A stretch of DNA of 64,000 bases from assembly GCF_039062465.1 (NCBI RefSeq), contig NZ_JBCLNF010000001.1, positions 310,001 to 374,000 of the forward strand, read 5' to 3'. Of this stretch, positions 16,647-25,784 are shown one piece after another. The DNA is from Parolsenella sp958406235. Lineage in GTDB: Bacteria; Actinomycetota; Coriobacteriia; Coriobacteriales; Atopobiaceae. The notes below the pieces were generated by a model that did no database searches, was not told where the DNA came from, and saw only the letters and a list, made by a program, of their open reading frames with translations. The position numbers and the translations under genes were made by a program. The number at the start of each line of letters is the position of its first letter. Within the stretch, counting starts at the first letter, position 1.

Positions 16647-16726
16647 GATGCATCCGGTGTTCGAAGCGTTATTTTGCGTACAGATTTGCTTCGCGGCCAG
16701 TCCGCGACTTGAATTGGAGGCATGCA

Positions 16727-18949
16727 ATGAAGATCGTCAAGCGAAACGGCTCAGAGGTCACCTTTGACGTGACCAAGATCGTCTCCGCCATCGAGCGTGC
16801 CAATATCACCGTTCCGCCCGAGCAGCGTCTCACGCACCAGCAAATTCTCGATGCGGGCGACGCGGTTGAGGCCGAGGCTCTTGCCTGCGGTCACACCGTT
16901 ACGGTTGAGGAAGTCCAGGACATGGTCGAGGACCAGATCATGGCCAAGGGCGCCTTCTCGGTCGCTCGCAACTACATTACCTATCGTTATGTTCAGGGCC
17001 TAAAGCGCCAGAACAACACGACGGATGACAAGATCCTCTCCCTCATCGAGTGCAACAACGAAGAGGTCAAGCAGGAGAACTCGAACAAGAACCCCACGGT
17101 CAACTCCGTGCAGCGTGACTACATGGCCGGCGAGGTCTCCAAGGACCTCACCATGCGCATGCTTCTGCCCGAGGACGTCGTGGAGGCTCACAACGAGGGC
17201 ATAATCCACTTCCATGACTCGGATTACTATGCCCAGCACATGCACAACTGTGACCTTGTGAACCTCGAGGACATGCTCCAGAACGGCACCGTCATTTCCG
17301 GTACCCTCATCGAGAAGCCCCACAGCTTCTCGACCGCCTGCAACATCGCCACGCAGATCATCGCCCAGGTCGCATCCTCGCAGTACGGCGGCCAGTCCAT
17401 CTCGCTGACGCACCTCGCTCCGTTCGTCGAAGTTAGCCGTCAGAAGATTCGTCGCGAGGTCCTGCGCGAGCTCGCGACCCTTGGGGTCGAGGCTTCCGAG
17501 GAGAGGGTCTCCGAGGTTGTCGAGGTTCGCCTGCTCGACGAGATTCGCCGTGGCGTCCAGACCATTCAGTACCAGGTCGTCACACTCATGACCACGAACG
17601 GACAGGCACCGTTCGTGACGGTCTTCATGTACCTCAACGAGGCTCGTAACGCCCAGGAGAAGCATGACCTCGCGCTTATCATCGAGGAGACGCTGCGCCA
17701 GCGCTACGAGGGTGTTAAGAACGAGGCCGGCGTCTGGATCACGCCTGCGTTCCCCAAGCTCATCTACGTGCTCGAGGATGACAACATCAGGCCTGGCCAG
17801 AAGTACTACCACCTGACGCAGCTTGCCGCCAAGTGCACGGCCAAGCGCATGGTGCCCGACTACATCTCCGAGAAGAAGATGCGCGAGCTCAAGCTCTCCC
17901 TGGGCGAGACCCCGGGTAACGGCGATTGCTATACCTGCATGGGCTGCCGCAGCTTCCTCACGCCGGATCGCACGGGCAATGGCTATGACAACGTCGCCCG
18001 TGCCCTCAACTACCAGCCGGGCAAGCCCAAGTACTACGGTCGCTTCAACCAGGGCGTTGTTACGATCAACCTTCCGGACGTAGCGCTGTCGTCTCAGGGC
18101 GACGTCGATGAGTTCTGGAAGATCTTCGACGAGCGCCTCGAGCTCTGCCACAAGGCCCTTCGCTGCCGTCACGACCGCCTCAGGGGAACGCTCTCTGATG
18201 CCGCGCCCATTCTCTGGCAGTATGGCGCTCTGGCGCGTCTACCCAAGGGTGCCCCGATCGACCCGCTGCTGTACGGCGGCTACTCCACCATCAGCCTTGG
18301 CTATGCGGGCCTCTACGAGTGCGTGAAGTTCATGACCGGTCACTCTCACACCGATCCGGAGGCCACGCCGTTTGCCCTTGCCGTCATGCAGCGCATGAAC
18401 GACAAGTGCACTGAGTGGAAGCAAGCCGAGAACATCGACTACTCTCTCTACGGCACACCTCTTGAGTCGACGACGTACAAGTTCGCCAAGTGCCTGCAGC
18501 GCCGCTTTGGCATCGTGCCCGGCATCACCGACCACGGCTACATCACGAACAGCTACCACGTGAACGTCCGCGAGGAAATCGACGCCTTCACGAAGCTCAA
18601 GTTCGAGAGCGAGTTCCAGCGCCTCTCTCCGGGCGGAGCCATCTCTTACGTCGAGGTTCCCAACATGCAGGATAACCTCGAGGCTGTTATGAGCCTGTTG
18701 CAGTACATCTACGACAACATCATGTACGCCGAGCTCAACACCAAGAGCGACTATTGCCAGGAGTGCGGCTACGACGGCGAAATTAAGATCGTCGAAGATG
18801 ACGGCAAGCTCGTCTGGGAGTGCCCGCACTGCGGCAATCGTGACCAGAGCAAGCTTAATGTTGCCCGTCGTACCTGTGGTTATATCGGTACGCAGTTCTG
18901 GAACCAGGGTCGCACCGAGGAGATTCGCGATCGCGTTATGCACCTTTAG
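16727..18949 (+). CDS. nrdD: Anaerobic (class III) ribonucleoside-triphosphate reductase
   Basis: The ATG at 16727 follows TTGGAGGC. The 740-aa enzyme makes deoxyribonucleotides without oxygen. An N-terminal ATP-cone (KRNGSEVTFDVTKIVSAIERAN) provides allosteric activity control. The barrel contains HMHNCDLVNLEDML and CYTCMGCR. Near the C-terminus CQECGYDG and CPHCGN form the zinc site, and RTCGYIG (715-721) is the glycyl-radical loop. The radical is installed by the NrdG encoded downstream. Anaerobic life is implied but an aerobic reductase elsewhere cannot be excluded. Confidence 0.97.
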   Translation: MKIVKRNGSEVTFDVTKIVSAIERANITVPPEQRLTHQQILDAGDAVEAEALACGHTVTVEEVQDMVEDQIMAKGAFSVARNYITYRYVQGLKRQNNTTDDKILSLIECNNEEVKQENSNKNPTVNSVQRDYMAGEVSKDLTMRMLLPEDVVEAHNEGIIHFHDSDYYAQHMHNCDLVNLEDMLQNGTVISGTLIEKPHSFSTACNIATQIIAQVASSQYGGQSISLTHLAPFVEVSRQKIRREVLRELATLGVEASEERVSEVVEVRLLDEIRRGVQTIQYQVVTLMTTNGQAPFVTVFMYLNEARNAQEKHDLALIIEETLRQRYEGVKNEAGVWITPAFPKLIYVLEDDNIRPGQKYYHLTQLAAKCTAKRMVPDYISEKKMRELKLSLGETPGNGDCYTCMGCRSFLTPDRTGNGYDNVARALNYQPGKPKYYGRFNQGVVTINLPDVALSSQGDVDEFWKIFDERLELCHKALRCRHDRLRGTLSDAAPILWQYGALARLPKGAPIDPLLYGGYSTISLGYAGLYECVKFMTGHSHTDPEATPFALAVMQRMNDKCTEWKQAENIDYSLYGTPLESTTYKFAKCLQRRFGIVPGITDHGYITNSYHVNVREEIDAFTKLKFESEFQRLSPGGAISYVEVPNMQDNLEAVMSLLQYIYDNIMYAELNTKSDYCQECGYDGEIKIVEDDGKLVWECPHCGNRDQSKLNVARRTCGYIGTQFWNQGRTEEIRDRVMHL

Positions 18950-18955
18950 ATTCCA

Positions 18956-18991
18956 AGGGCCCCGCGGCATGAGCCTTGCGGGGCCCTCTTG
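18956..18991 (+). terminator. Terminator-like hairpin between nrdD and nrdG
   Basis: AGGGCCCCGC (18956-18965) pairs with GCGGGGCCCT (18978-18987) with inner GGC/GCC, followed by CTTGTG. The short T tract suggests partial read-through into nrdG, giving less activase than reductase. Confidence 0.7.
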
Positions 18992-19026
18992 TGTATCGAG
19001 AACCCGAAACACCATGGGGGAGAGCC

Positions 19027-19578
19027 GTGAACTACGGAGCCATCAAATACTGTGACATCGCAAACGGAGTTGGCGTGCGTACGTCCCTGTTCGTCTCGGG
19101 CTGCCGTGTTCACTGTCCGGGATGCTTCAACGAAGAGGCGCAGAGCTTCACGTTCGGCAAGCCCTTCACGCGAGAAGTGACAGACGAGATTATCGAGAGC
19201 CTTCGACCCTCCTACGTTCGTGGCCTGTCGCTTCTGGGTGGTGACCCCATGGAGCCCGAGCACCAGGAGGAACTCCTTGAGCTGTGTGAGCTCGTTATCC
19301 GTGAGCTGCCCGAGAAGGACATCTGGTGTTACACGGGCTACGTCTACGACCGCGACCTTGTGCCTGGTGGCAGGCGATACCTCGAGAATGTCACGGACGA
19401 ATTGCTCGACTGCATCGACGTTCTCGTTGATGGGCCATTCGTTGCGGCCGAGAAGGACATCACGCTTCGCTTCTGTGGGTCATCCAACCAGCGCCTCATC
19501 GACGTTTCTAAGACGCGCGAGTCCGGCGAGATCGTGCCCTGGGTCGATGAGAGGGTCTACTCCACGCACTCGATGTAG
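19027..19578 (+). CDS. nrdG: Anaerobic ribonucleotide reductase activating protein (radical SAM)
   Basis: The GTG at 19027 is chosen because GGGGGAGA precedes it and the protein then starts MNYGAIKYCDIANGVGVRTS like other NrdG; upstream codons fall in the terminator. The 183-aa activase has CRVHCPGC (Cys26, 30, 33), the three cysteines that hold the 4Fe-4S cluster, followed by LLGGDPM, the SAM-binding GGE-like motif. It uses S-adenosylmethionine to create the NrdD glycyl radical. Confidence 0.95.
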   Translation: MNYGAIKYCDIANGVGVRTSLFVSGCRVHCPGCFNEEAQSFTFGKPFTREVTDEIIESLRPSYVRGLSLLGGDPMEPEHQEELLELCELVIRELPEKDIWCYTGYVYDRDLVPGGRRYLENVTDELLDCIDVLVDGPFVAAEKDITLRFCGSSNQRLIDVSKTRESGEIVPWVDERVYSTHSM

Positions 19579-19642
19579 CGCCTCGCAACTCTGACGTCAC
19601 GCGCTCAGGCGAATCGGCGCTTGGGCTGGCAACGCAAACAAG

Positions 19643-19678
19643 AGGGCCTTGCAGCCGAGGGTTGGCTGCAAGGCCCTT
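19643..19678. terminator. Bidirectional terminator between nrdG and the aroQ fusion gene
   Basis: GGGCCTTGCAGCC (19644-19656) pairs perfectly with GGCTGCAAGGCCC (19664-19676) around a 7-base loop. The minus-strand side is followed by CTTGTTTGCG, and the plus side by TTCG. Confidence 0.8.
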
Positions 19679-19711
19679 CGTGGTTGTGGTGGGCCCGGGC
19701 TTTTCGCGGCG

Positions 19712-20674
19712 CTACATTCCGAGGTGGGCCGCCAGGTCGAGGATTGCCTTGCGATAGCCCTCGATTCCCATGCCGGTGACGGTCTCAAAGCAGGCTTGAC
19801 GAACGTAGGAGACTTGCCTGAAGTCCTCGCGGTTCTCGACGTGAGAAATGTGGACCTCGACACAGGGGATGGAGACTGCCTTGAGGGCGTCAAGAATTGC
19901 AATCGAGGTGTGCGTGTAGGCGGCGGGGTTCATGACAATGCCGTCATACGTTCCAAGGGCGGCTTGGATCTCGTCGACGATTGCGCCCTCGTGGTTACTC
20001 TGATAGCACTTGATATCCCTAAAGCCGGCTTCTGCGGCGGCTGCCTTGCAGGTGCGCACCAGGGCGGCGTAGTCAGCCTTTCCATAGATGCTCGGCTCGC
20101 GAATGCCAAGCATATTGATGTTCGGGCCGTTAATCACGAGGAGCGAGCGACCTCCGGTCTTTTTGGGCGCTGAGGAATCGCTCACCTTGGTTGAAGAGTT
20201 GTCGAGGAAGGCGCGCAGGGCGTCGAGATCCTCCTCCTCGAGCCTTTTGTCGTCAATGGCAGCTTGCTGCTGGGCGCGGTAGGACATGCGCCTTCCCGGA
20301 GTGATGACAACGCGTTCTACTCGCGAGCCCTTCGCAGGTTCCTCATCGCGTTTCTCGTCATGATTCGATTCGCTGTCAATTACAAGCGGGTTGGCGCATG
20401 CGTTGCAGCTTTCGTTAAGTTCGATTCCAGATAGAATCGCAAACTCGCGTGAGACCCCCTCAATGGAGGCAGGCCCGAGCACAACCTCAATGCCGGAGGC
20501 GCCTCGTGTCGTGGTGCCCAGTACGCCCCGAATGCCGCGGAGGGCATCCGCATCAACGGCAGACGGATCAGTGAGGGTGAGCCTGAGGCGCGTGAGGCAT
20601 GTCATTACGCTCACGACGTTGCCCTTGCCTCCGATAGCGGCAAGAATGCTAGTGGCCACGTCCTTGTAGTTCAT
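19712..20674 (-). CDS. aroQ: Fusion of PTS glucose-type EIIB domain with type II 3-dehydroquinate dehydratase
   Basis: The 320-aa protein has two recognisable parts. Residues 1-86 match a PTS EIIB type-1 domain: AAIGGKGNV, then VMTCLTRLRLTL with the phosphoacceptor Cys26, and IRGVLGTTTRGASGIEVVLG. Residues 90-176 are a charged linker with CNAC. Residues 177-320 are AroQ: LLVINGPNINMLG, REPSIYG (Tyr197), NPAAYTH (Asn249, His255), VEVHISHVENRE (Glu273, His275, Arg282) and GIEGYRKAIL; all catalytic residues known from the Mycobacterium enzyme are present. AroQ converts 3-dehydroquinate to 3-dehydroshikimate, the third shikimate step, and is normally a stand-alone protein of about 145 residues. 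The EIIB part may let PTS phosphorylation state, which reflects PEP, influence the pathway; that is inference. No other PTS gene is in the window. Confidence 0.92.
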   Translation of the reverse strand: MNYKDVATSILAAIGGKGNVVSVMTCLTRLRLTLTDPSAVDADALRGIRGVLGTTTRGASGIEVVLGPASIEGVSREFAILSGIELNESCNACANPLVIDSESNHDEKRDEEPAKGSRVERVVITPGRRMSYRAQQQAAIDDKRLEEEDLDALRAFLDNSSTKVSDSSAPKKTGGRSLLVINGPNINMLGIREPSIYGKADYAALVRTCKAAAAEAGFRDIKCYQSNHEGAIVDEIQAALGTYDGIVMNPAAYTHTSIAILDALKAVSIPCVEVHISHVENREDFRQVSYVRQACFETVTGMGIEGYRKAILDLAAHLGM

Positions 20675-20734
20675 GCTCTTTCCCCACGTACCTTTCGCTG
20701 CTAATTGGATGGGCCTGAAACAATGCCCTCAATC

Positions 20735-20764
20735 GTTATATATAGTCCGTTACGTTCTCACCAA
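20735..20764 (-). promoter_or_regulatory. Promoter of the EIIB-aroQ gene
   Basis: On the minus strand TTGGTG (20764-20759) is followed after 16 bases by TATATA (20742-20737), or after 18 bases by TATAAC. The 161-base gap from aroE/aroK (20675-20835) and this AT-rich stretch indicate that the fusion gene can be expressed separately from the rest of the aro block. Confidence 0.5.
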
Positions 20765-20835
20765 ATGGCCGCATCGTCACTCGAGAATTGCGATTCAAGT
20801 TGTCGACGGATGACATTTGGCGGGTGAGCGGTTGT

Positions 20836-22131
20836 TTAGATGTTCAATCGCTTGATAATCTCCAAAGCGTCTCCACGAGCCGAGCCCGTGCATGAGACCA
20901 CAACATCCGCCCATGAAATATAGAGCGGCATGCGCCTTCTCGCCAGCTCTTCGACTCCCGATGCTTGGGAGATGGGTCTTCCCTTGCTAGATAGTTCGTT
21001 CAAGGGCCTGTCGAGCATGACGATGGTGCCGTTTTGGTGCATGAGGCGGTAATTCTCCGGCCTTGTGACGACCCCTCCGCCTGTGGACAACACGAGCCCA
21101 CTCCTGCTTGCGTAGGTGGAGAGCACTTCCGTCTCCATCTCTCGGAACTCGTCCTCGCCTGATTCACGAATGACGTCGGCGGGAGACTTGCCGAAGCGTT
21201 CGGAAAATGCGTCATCGAGGTCTATGTGCTCGCGCCCACAAATCTTGCCGAGTTGTCTGCCGCAGGACGACTTCCCGCTACCGGGCATGCCGATAAGAAC
21301 GATGTTGCCCGTGCTCGCATGGATGTCGTCTAGGATGTCCGTCGCGAGCGCATGATCAATCTCGTGACCCTGGAAGAGCTCGCTTGCGAAAAGGGCTTGA
21401 CCAACCAACATCGCGAGGCCAGATTCGTTTGCGATGCCTAGATCCTCCGCGTCAAGGCAGATGCCCGTCCTCGTCGGGTTGTAGACGACATCGAGCACGC
21501 CAACGAGGCTCTTCATCCGCGAGAGCGTATCTTTGGTAACGGGAGAGGCGGGGCAGTTGGGATACATGCCCACGGGCGTCGTGTTCACGATCAGCGCGGC
21601 GTCGCTGTGGCGCTCTAAAAGCGTCTCGTAGGTGTCGACACCCGTGCGTGAGATTACGCTGACGTGAGCGTTCACGTCTTCCAACGTGGCGCGAATCGCC
21701 TGGGAGGCGCCTCCGGATCCAAGAACGAGAACGCTTTTGGCGGCGAGAAGCTCGCTTGCATTCTTGTCAAACTCTCGGTTTGCGAACCGCTCTAACATCC
21801 AGGCAAAGCCGAGGATATCGGTGTTGTCTGCGAGGATGGTGCCATCCTGCTGGCGTACGAGGGTGTTGGCCACGCCCAGACGCTCGACGCGGTTGGTCCT
21901 GACATCGGCAAGTTGCGCCGCATCCTGCTTGTAGGGGATGGTCACGTTCAGTCCACGCCAAGTCCCGTTGGCTACGAAGTTCCTCACCTGATCGGGCTCG
22001 CGCTCTATCAGGACGTAGGGAACGCTTCCGAGTCGCTCGTGAATGACGGGACTCCAACTGTGTCCGAGCTTGCGTCCGAGAAGACCGAAGGTGATGGGTG
22101 ACGTGCCGTCCCACATGACGTTGCCGCTCAT
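20836..22131 (-). CDS. aroE/aroK: Bifunctional shikimate dehydrogenase - shikimate kinase (AroE-AroK fusion)
   Basis: The start at 22131 overlaps the pheA stop as TAATG, with GGAGC upstream, so translation is coupled; a start 15 codons earlier would lie deeper in pheA. Of 431 residues, 12-270 are AroE: KLGHSWSPVIHERLG, NVTIPYKQ (catalytic Lys68), DNTDILGF (Asp105) and the NADP loop VLGSGGASQA. Residues 276-431 are AroK: GMPGSGKSS (281-289), HIDLDDAF, FREMETEV, STGGGVV and GRPISQASG. The protein carries out steps 4 and 5, dehydroshikimate to shikimate to shikimate 3-phosphate. Fusing adjacent steps could channel shikimate. Confidence 0.94.
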   Translation of the reverse strand: MSGNVMWDGTSPITFGLLGRKLGHSWSPVIHERLGSVPYVLIEREPDQVRNFVANGTWRGLNVTIPYKQDAAQLADVRTNRVERLGVANTLVRQQDGTILADNTDILGFAWMLERFANREFDKNASELLAAKSVLVLGSGGASQAIRATLEDVNAHVSVISRTGVDTYETLLERHSDAALIVNTTPVGMYPNCPASPVTKDTLSRMKSLVGVLDVVYNPTRTGICLDAEDLGIANESGLAMLVGQALFASELFQGHEIDHALATDILDDIHASTGNIVLIGMPGSGKSSCGRQLGKICGREHIDLDDAFSERFGKSPADVIRESGEDEFREMETEVLSTYASRSGLVLSTGGGVVTRPENYRLMHQNGTIVMLDRPLNELSSKGRPISQASGVEELARRRMPLYISWADVVVSCTGSARGDALEIIKRLNI

Positions 22132-23276
22132 TAGACAAGCTCCGAATAGCTGCCGAGATAGCGGTACTCTTCGCATACGTCATCGAGGGATGCAATGAGC
22201 GAGGCGAACTCGGGTGCGGCGACGGGGCACTCTACGTCGAAGTAGAACATGAAATCGAAGTCAGAGTTGGGGATGGGACGGCTCTCGAGCTTTACGAGGT
22301 TGATGTCAAGGGCGTAAAAGCGCGCCAGAACCTTGTAGAGACTGCCCGGGTCATTCTTGGTGACGACCATGAGGGAAGTTCGGTCTGCGCCGGGATAAAT
22401 CTCAAGGTCCTTGGCGATGCAAGCGAAGCGCGTGTAGTTGGCGTCGCTGTCCTGCACGTTGCGAGCGAGCGCGACGAGGTTGTAGAGTTCGGCGCAGGAA
22501 CGGCTGGAGAGAGCGGCGACGTCGGTCCTGCCGCTCGCGGCAACCATCTTGGCGGCAGCGGCAGTGTTTTCGGCGACGTGAACGGTCACATTGGGCAGCG
22601 AGTCGAGGAACTGCCGGCTTTGGTTGATTGCCTGTTGATGGCTGTAGATGTCGCGGATGCCTTCGAGCTTGGCACCGGGGAGGGCGAGCAGGTTGTGATC
22701 GACCTTGATCCTCACGCTGCGCACGATCGAGAACTTATGGCGCATCATGAGGTCATACACCTGATTGACGGTGCCAGCCGTCGAGTTCTCGACGGGGAGT
22801 ACGCCATATTTGCAAAAGCCCTGGTCGACAGCGCGGAAGACTCCCTCAAACTCCTCAAAATAGCTGATGCTCGCGTGTTTGAAGAGCCTGTCTGCGGCAT
22901 GTTGGGAATAGGCGCCTTCGACACCCTGACAGGCTACGAAGGCGGACTGGGGGAATAGCGCGGGCGTATCGGCCACGGCCCTGCTGATCTGACCGGCAAG
23001 AGGGGAGTCCTGGTTATTCTCCGCACTCTGCTGCGCGCGAGAGATCTCCATGATCAGGTTGAAGAGGACCTGTGAGTAATCCCTGAGGGGTTCCGGAACC
23101 TTCGACGCAACATCGGCGAGCTTTGCGCGCTCGCGCCCCCTATCGAGAACAGGCTTGTTGTTGGCGCGCTTATACTCCGCGACCTCGTGCGTGCACTGCA
23201 TGCGCTGGCTGAACAGATCGCAGATCTGCGTATCAATGGCGTCAATGCGCTTTCTGATTTCGGAGAGATCTTGCAT
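22131..23276 (-). CDS. pheA: Bifunctional chorismate mutase / prephenate dehydratase (P-protein)
   Basis: The 381-aa protein has an AroQ-type chorismate mutase helix bundle at 1-85 (LSEIRKRIDAIDTQICDLF, KRANNKPVLDRGRE), a prephenate dehydratase domain at about 112-290 (GVEGAYSQHAA, GVLPVENSTAGTV, and the catalytic YTRF at 281-284) and a C-terminal ACT domain with ESRP (331-334), the phenylalanine-binding motif. It converts chorismate to phenylpyruvate and should be feedback-inhibited by phenylalanine. The gene lies between aroC and aroE/aroK in the same transcription unit. Confidence 0.95.
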   Translation of the reverse strand: MQDLSEIRKRIDAIDTQICDLFSQRMQCTHEVAEYKRANNKPVLDRGRERAKLADVASKVPEPLRDYSQVLFNLIMEISRAQQSAENNQDSPLAGQISRAVADTPALFPQSAFVACQGVEGAYSQHAADRLFKHASISYFEEFEGVFRAVDQGFCKYGVLPVENSTAGTVNQVYDLMMRHKFSIVRSVRIKVDHNLLALPGAKLEGIRDIYSHQQAINQSRQFLDSLPNVTVHVAENTAAAAKMVAASGRTDVAALSSRSCAELYNLVALARNVQDSDANYTRFACIAKDLEIYPGADRTSLMVVTKNDPGSLYKVLARFYALDINLVKLESRPIPNSDFDFMFYFDVECPVAAPEFASLIASLDDVCEEYRYLGSYSELV

Positions 23277-23301
23277 GGTGCTCCTGTCGATGGATGTGGG
23301 G

Positions 23302-24450
23302 CTAGATTGCGTCCTGCGTCGAGTCGACGCTCAGCTTTTCGGGCGCGGGCGTGGGGAACTTACCCTCTTCTACGAGGGCGTCGAGAAGAGCGAGGGCACA
23401 AACGGCCTCGACGACGGGGACCGCACGCGGGACGATGCAGGGGTCATGACGTCCACGTACCTTGAGACGAGAGTTTGCGCCCGTGGCGAGGTCGACGCTA
23501 TCCTGTTCTATGCCAATCGATGGCGTTGGCTTGATCGCACAGCGCCAGACGATCGGGGCCCCGGTGGTGATGCCCCCAAGGATGCCTCCGGCGTTGTTCG
23601 TCTGCGGCGCTACACTTTCGTCCTCGTAGCGATACGGGTCGTTATTCTCTGATCCACGAAGTACGCTCGCGGCAAAGCCTGCGCCAAATTCGACTCCCTT
23701 TACAGCCGGGATGCCAAATGCGGCCTTCGCGATGCGGTTTTCGATGCCGTCGAACATCGGGTCGCCAACTCCGACGGGCATGCCGTAGGCTGCGCATTCG
23801 ATAACGCCGCCGACGGAATCCCCCTCCGCCTTGGCGGCCATGATGCTCTCGTACATTGCGTCCGCAGACACCCTACTCACGCAGGGGAGGGCATTGGCGA
23901 GAATCGACTTGCGCTGATCTTCCGAGAAGGCCATCGGATTCAAGGGGTCGTCGGTGGTCTTCTCCGGGCCGAGCTGGGCGATGTGGGCGACGATCTTAAT
24001 TCCAAGACTGGACTCGAGCGCCTGGAGGGCGATTCCTCCCGCGATGCAGAGCGGCGCCGTGAGTCGCCCGGAAAAGTGCCCTCCACCAGCAACGTCATGG
24101 TGATTGCCATAACGAACGAACGCGGGGTAGTCTGCGTGTCCCGGACGGGGGACGCGGCGAAGTCCCTCGTAGTCTTGGCTGCGTGTGTTGGTGTTCTGGA
24201 TCTCTGCACAGAGCGGAGCCCCACAGGTGTGTCCATTTGCAAGGCCGGACACGAATCGCGGCTTATCCGCCTCGCGACGGGGCGTCGAGGTGGCGCCACG
24301 TCCTGGCGCGCGCCTGTCTAGAAAGGTCTGAAGCTCCTCAAGGTCAACCTCGATGCCCGCTGGCAGGCCTTCGACGACGCAGCCAATCGCCTCGGAGTGA
24401 GACTGGCCGAACACGGTGACGCGAACGCTATCTCCAAAGGTTGAAGACAT
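23302..24450 (-). CDS. aroC: Chorismate synthase
   Basis: The start at 24450 follows GGGAGG at good distance on the minus strand; in-frame codons further upstream run into aroA. The 382-aa product begins SSTFGDSVRVTVFGQSHSEAIG and has RVPRPGHADYPAFVRYG, HHDVAGGGHFSGR, and RGRHDPCIVPRAVPVVEA, all chorismate synthase signatures. It converts EPSP to chorismate using reduced FMN. It is 25 bases upstream of pheA. Confidence 0.96.
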   Translation of the reverse strand: MSSTFGDSVRVTVFGQSHSEAIGCVVEGLPAGIEVDLEELQTFLDRRAPGRGATSTPRREADKPRFVSGLANGHTCGAPLCAEIQNTNTRSQDYEGLRRVPRPGHADYPAFVRYGNHHDVAGGGHFSGRLTAPLCIAGGIALQALESSLGIKIVAHIAQLGPEKTTDDPLNPMAFSEDQRKSILANALPCVSRVSADAMYESIMAAKAEGDSVGGVIECAAYGMPVGVGDPMFDGIENRIAKAAFGIPAVKGVEFGAGFAASVLRGSENNDPYRYEDESVAPQTNNAGGILGGITTGAPIVWRCAIKPTPSIGIEQDSVDLATGANSRLKVRGRHDPCIVPRAVPVVEAVCALALLDALVEEGKFPTPAPEKLSVDSTQDAI

Positions 24451-24461
24451 GGCAAGCCTCC

Positions 24462-25772
24462 CTAGGCGATTTCGACGACGCCGCCGAGCTGTCGGTAGTC
24501 TTCGAAGAACTTGGGGTAGGACTTCTCGACGCATTGTGCCCCGAGAATGGTGACGGGTCCGGTGCAACGAGAGGCGGCAATGGCGGCCATCATGGCGATG
24601 CGGTGATCGTTGGCGGCGTCAACGACGCCACCGGGGAGGCTGTTTCGTCCGTTGACAACGATGTCGTCACCCACGCTGGTGATGTCGGCGCCAATGGCGG
24701 AAAGACCTGCTACCACGGTCTCCACACGATCGGACTCCTTGAGGCGGAGCCTCGCGCAGCCGGTGAGACGCGTCTTGCCGGGGGCGAACGCGGCGACGGC
24801 GGCTAGCGGAGGGACGAGGTCCGGGAAGTCCGCGACATTCATCTCGCAACCCTGGGGAGCTCCGGAGTGAACGGAGGCAACCCCACGCGTGCGACAGACC
24901 TGGGCTCCGAGCTTTGCGAGCGCCGCGAGCATGGAGCGGTCACCCTGACGGCTGGCAAGGTCGAGGCCCTCGACGGAGACGCCATGTCCGAGCGCTCCGG
25001 CGGCAAGCCAGAAGGCCGCGTTAGACCAGTCTCCCTCTACGGAGACCTCGCCAGGGGAGCAATATGGGGTGGAGGGGGAGACGGCAAAGACGGTATAGTC
25101 GGCGTTCTGGTCGCGCTCGCTGGTCTCTGTGACGTGAACCCCGAACTGCTCGAGCGCGCTGATCGTCAGGTTGACGTAGGGGCGGCTTTCGATGGGCATC
25201 GTCACGCGGACCTCTGAGGGACCTACGAGAAGGGGAGCCGCGAGCAGAAGGCCGCTCACGTATTGCGAACTGACGTTTCCGGGGAGCTCAAAGCGCCCGT
25301 TGCGGAGCTTGCCGGAAACCTTGAGCGGGAAGGTGCCCTGCTCGGTGAGGTCGCAGCCTCCAGCGATCAGTTCTTCGTAGAGGGGCGAGAGCGGCCTTTC
25401 CGCAAGGCGCCCGTGGCCCGTGAGCGCAGCGTCGCAGCCGAGGGCTGCGACTACGGGCAGCATGAAACGCTCGGTTGAGCCGGACTCGCCGCAGTCGAGG
25501 AGCGCGCCGCGCGTGCCGATGCGGATGTTGTCAGAGGCCGGCGTGCCCGGCAGGGGCGTCACCTGAAGGAGGTCGCCGTCACGCTCGATATCGGCGCCGA
25601 GGGCGCTTAGGCAGGCGATTGTCGCCTCGATGTCCTTCGAGGACGTCGTGCAGCGAATCGTCGTAGGGCCCGGGCAGAGAGCGGCGCAGATGAGCAGTCT
25701 GTGGGCCATCGACTTGCTCGCGATGGCCTCGATCTGGCCACCGAGCTTGTGCGGGGTGATGATTACGTCCAT
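24462..25772 (-). CDS. aroA: 3-phosphoshikimate 1-carboxyvinyltransferase (EPSP synthase)
   Basis: The 436-aa protein has SKSMAHRLLI near the N-terminus, DCGESGSTERFMLP, LLVGPSEV, LKESDRVETVVAGL and NDHRIAMMAAIAA, the substrate- and PEP-binding segments of EPSP synthase. It joins PEP to shikimate 3-phosphate. The GESGSTERF loop differs from the GNSGTTMR loop of the enterobacterial enzyme. AGGAGA lies before the ATG; aroB ends 12 bases upstream. Confidence 0.95.
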   Translation of the reverse strand: MDVIITPHKLGGQIEAIASKSMAHRLLICAALCPGPTTIRCTTSSKDIEATIACLSALGADIERDGDLLQVTPLPGTPASDNIRIGTRGALLDCGESGSTERFMLPVVAALGCDAALTGHGRLAERPLSPLYEELIAGGCDLTEQGTFPLKVSGKLRNGRFELPGNVSSQYVSGLLLAAPLLVGPSEVRVTMPIESRPYVNLTISALEQFGVHVTETSERDQNADYTVFAVSPSTPYCSPGEVSVEGDWSNAAFWLAAGALGHGVSVEGLDLASRQGDRSMLAALAKLGAQVCRTRGVASVHSGAPQGCEMNVADFPDLVPPLAAVAAFAPGKTRLTGCARLRLKESDRVETVVAGLSAIGADITSVGDDIVVNGRNSLPGGVVDAANDHRIAMMAAIAASRCTGPVTILGAQCVEKSYPKFFEDYRQLGGVVEIA

Positions 25773-25784
25773 TGACGAAGTCTC

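Larger units (their letters stand above)
16305..16726. other. 422-base intergenic region between trpS and nrdD
   Basis: This divergent spacer holds a small hairpin on the trpS side (CTCCGG 16345-16350 with CCGGAG 16360-16365), a candidate NrdR-like site and -10 box near 16514-16535, a TTGTATACAA palindrome (16555-16564), and a perfect 15-bp inverted repeat at 16605-16646. No open frame in it looks coding. Confidence 0.6.
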
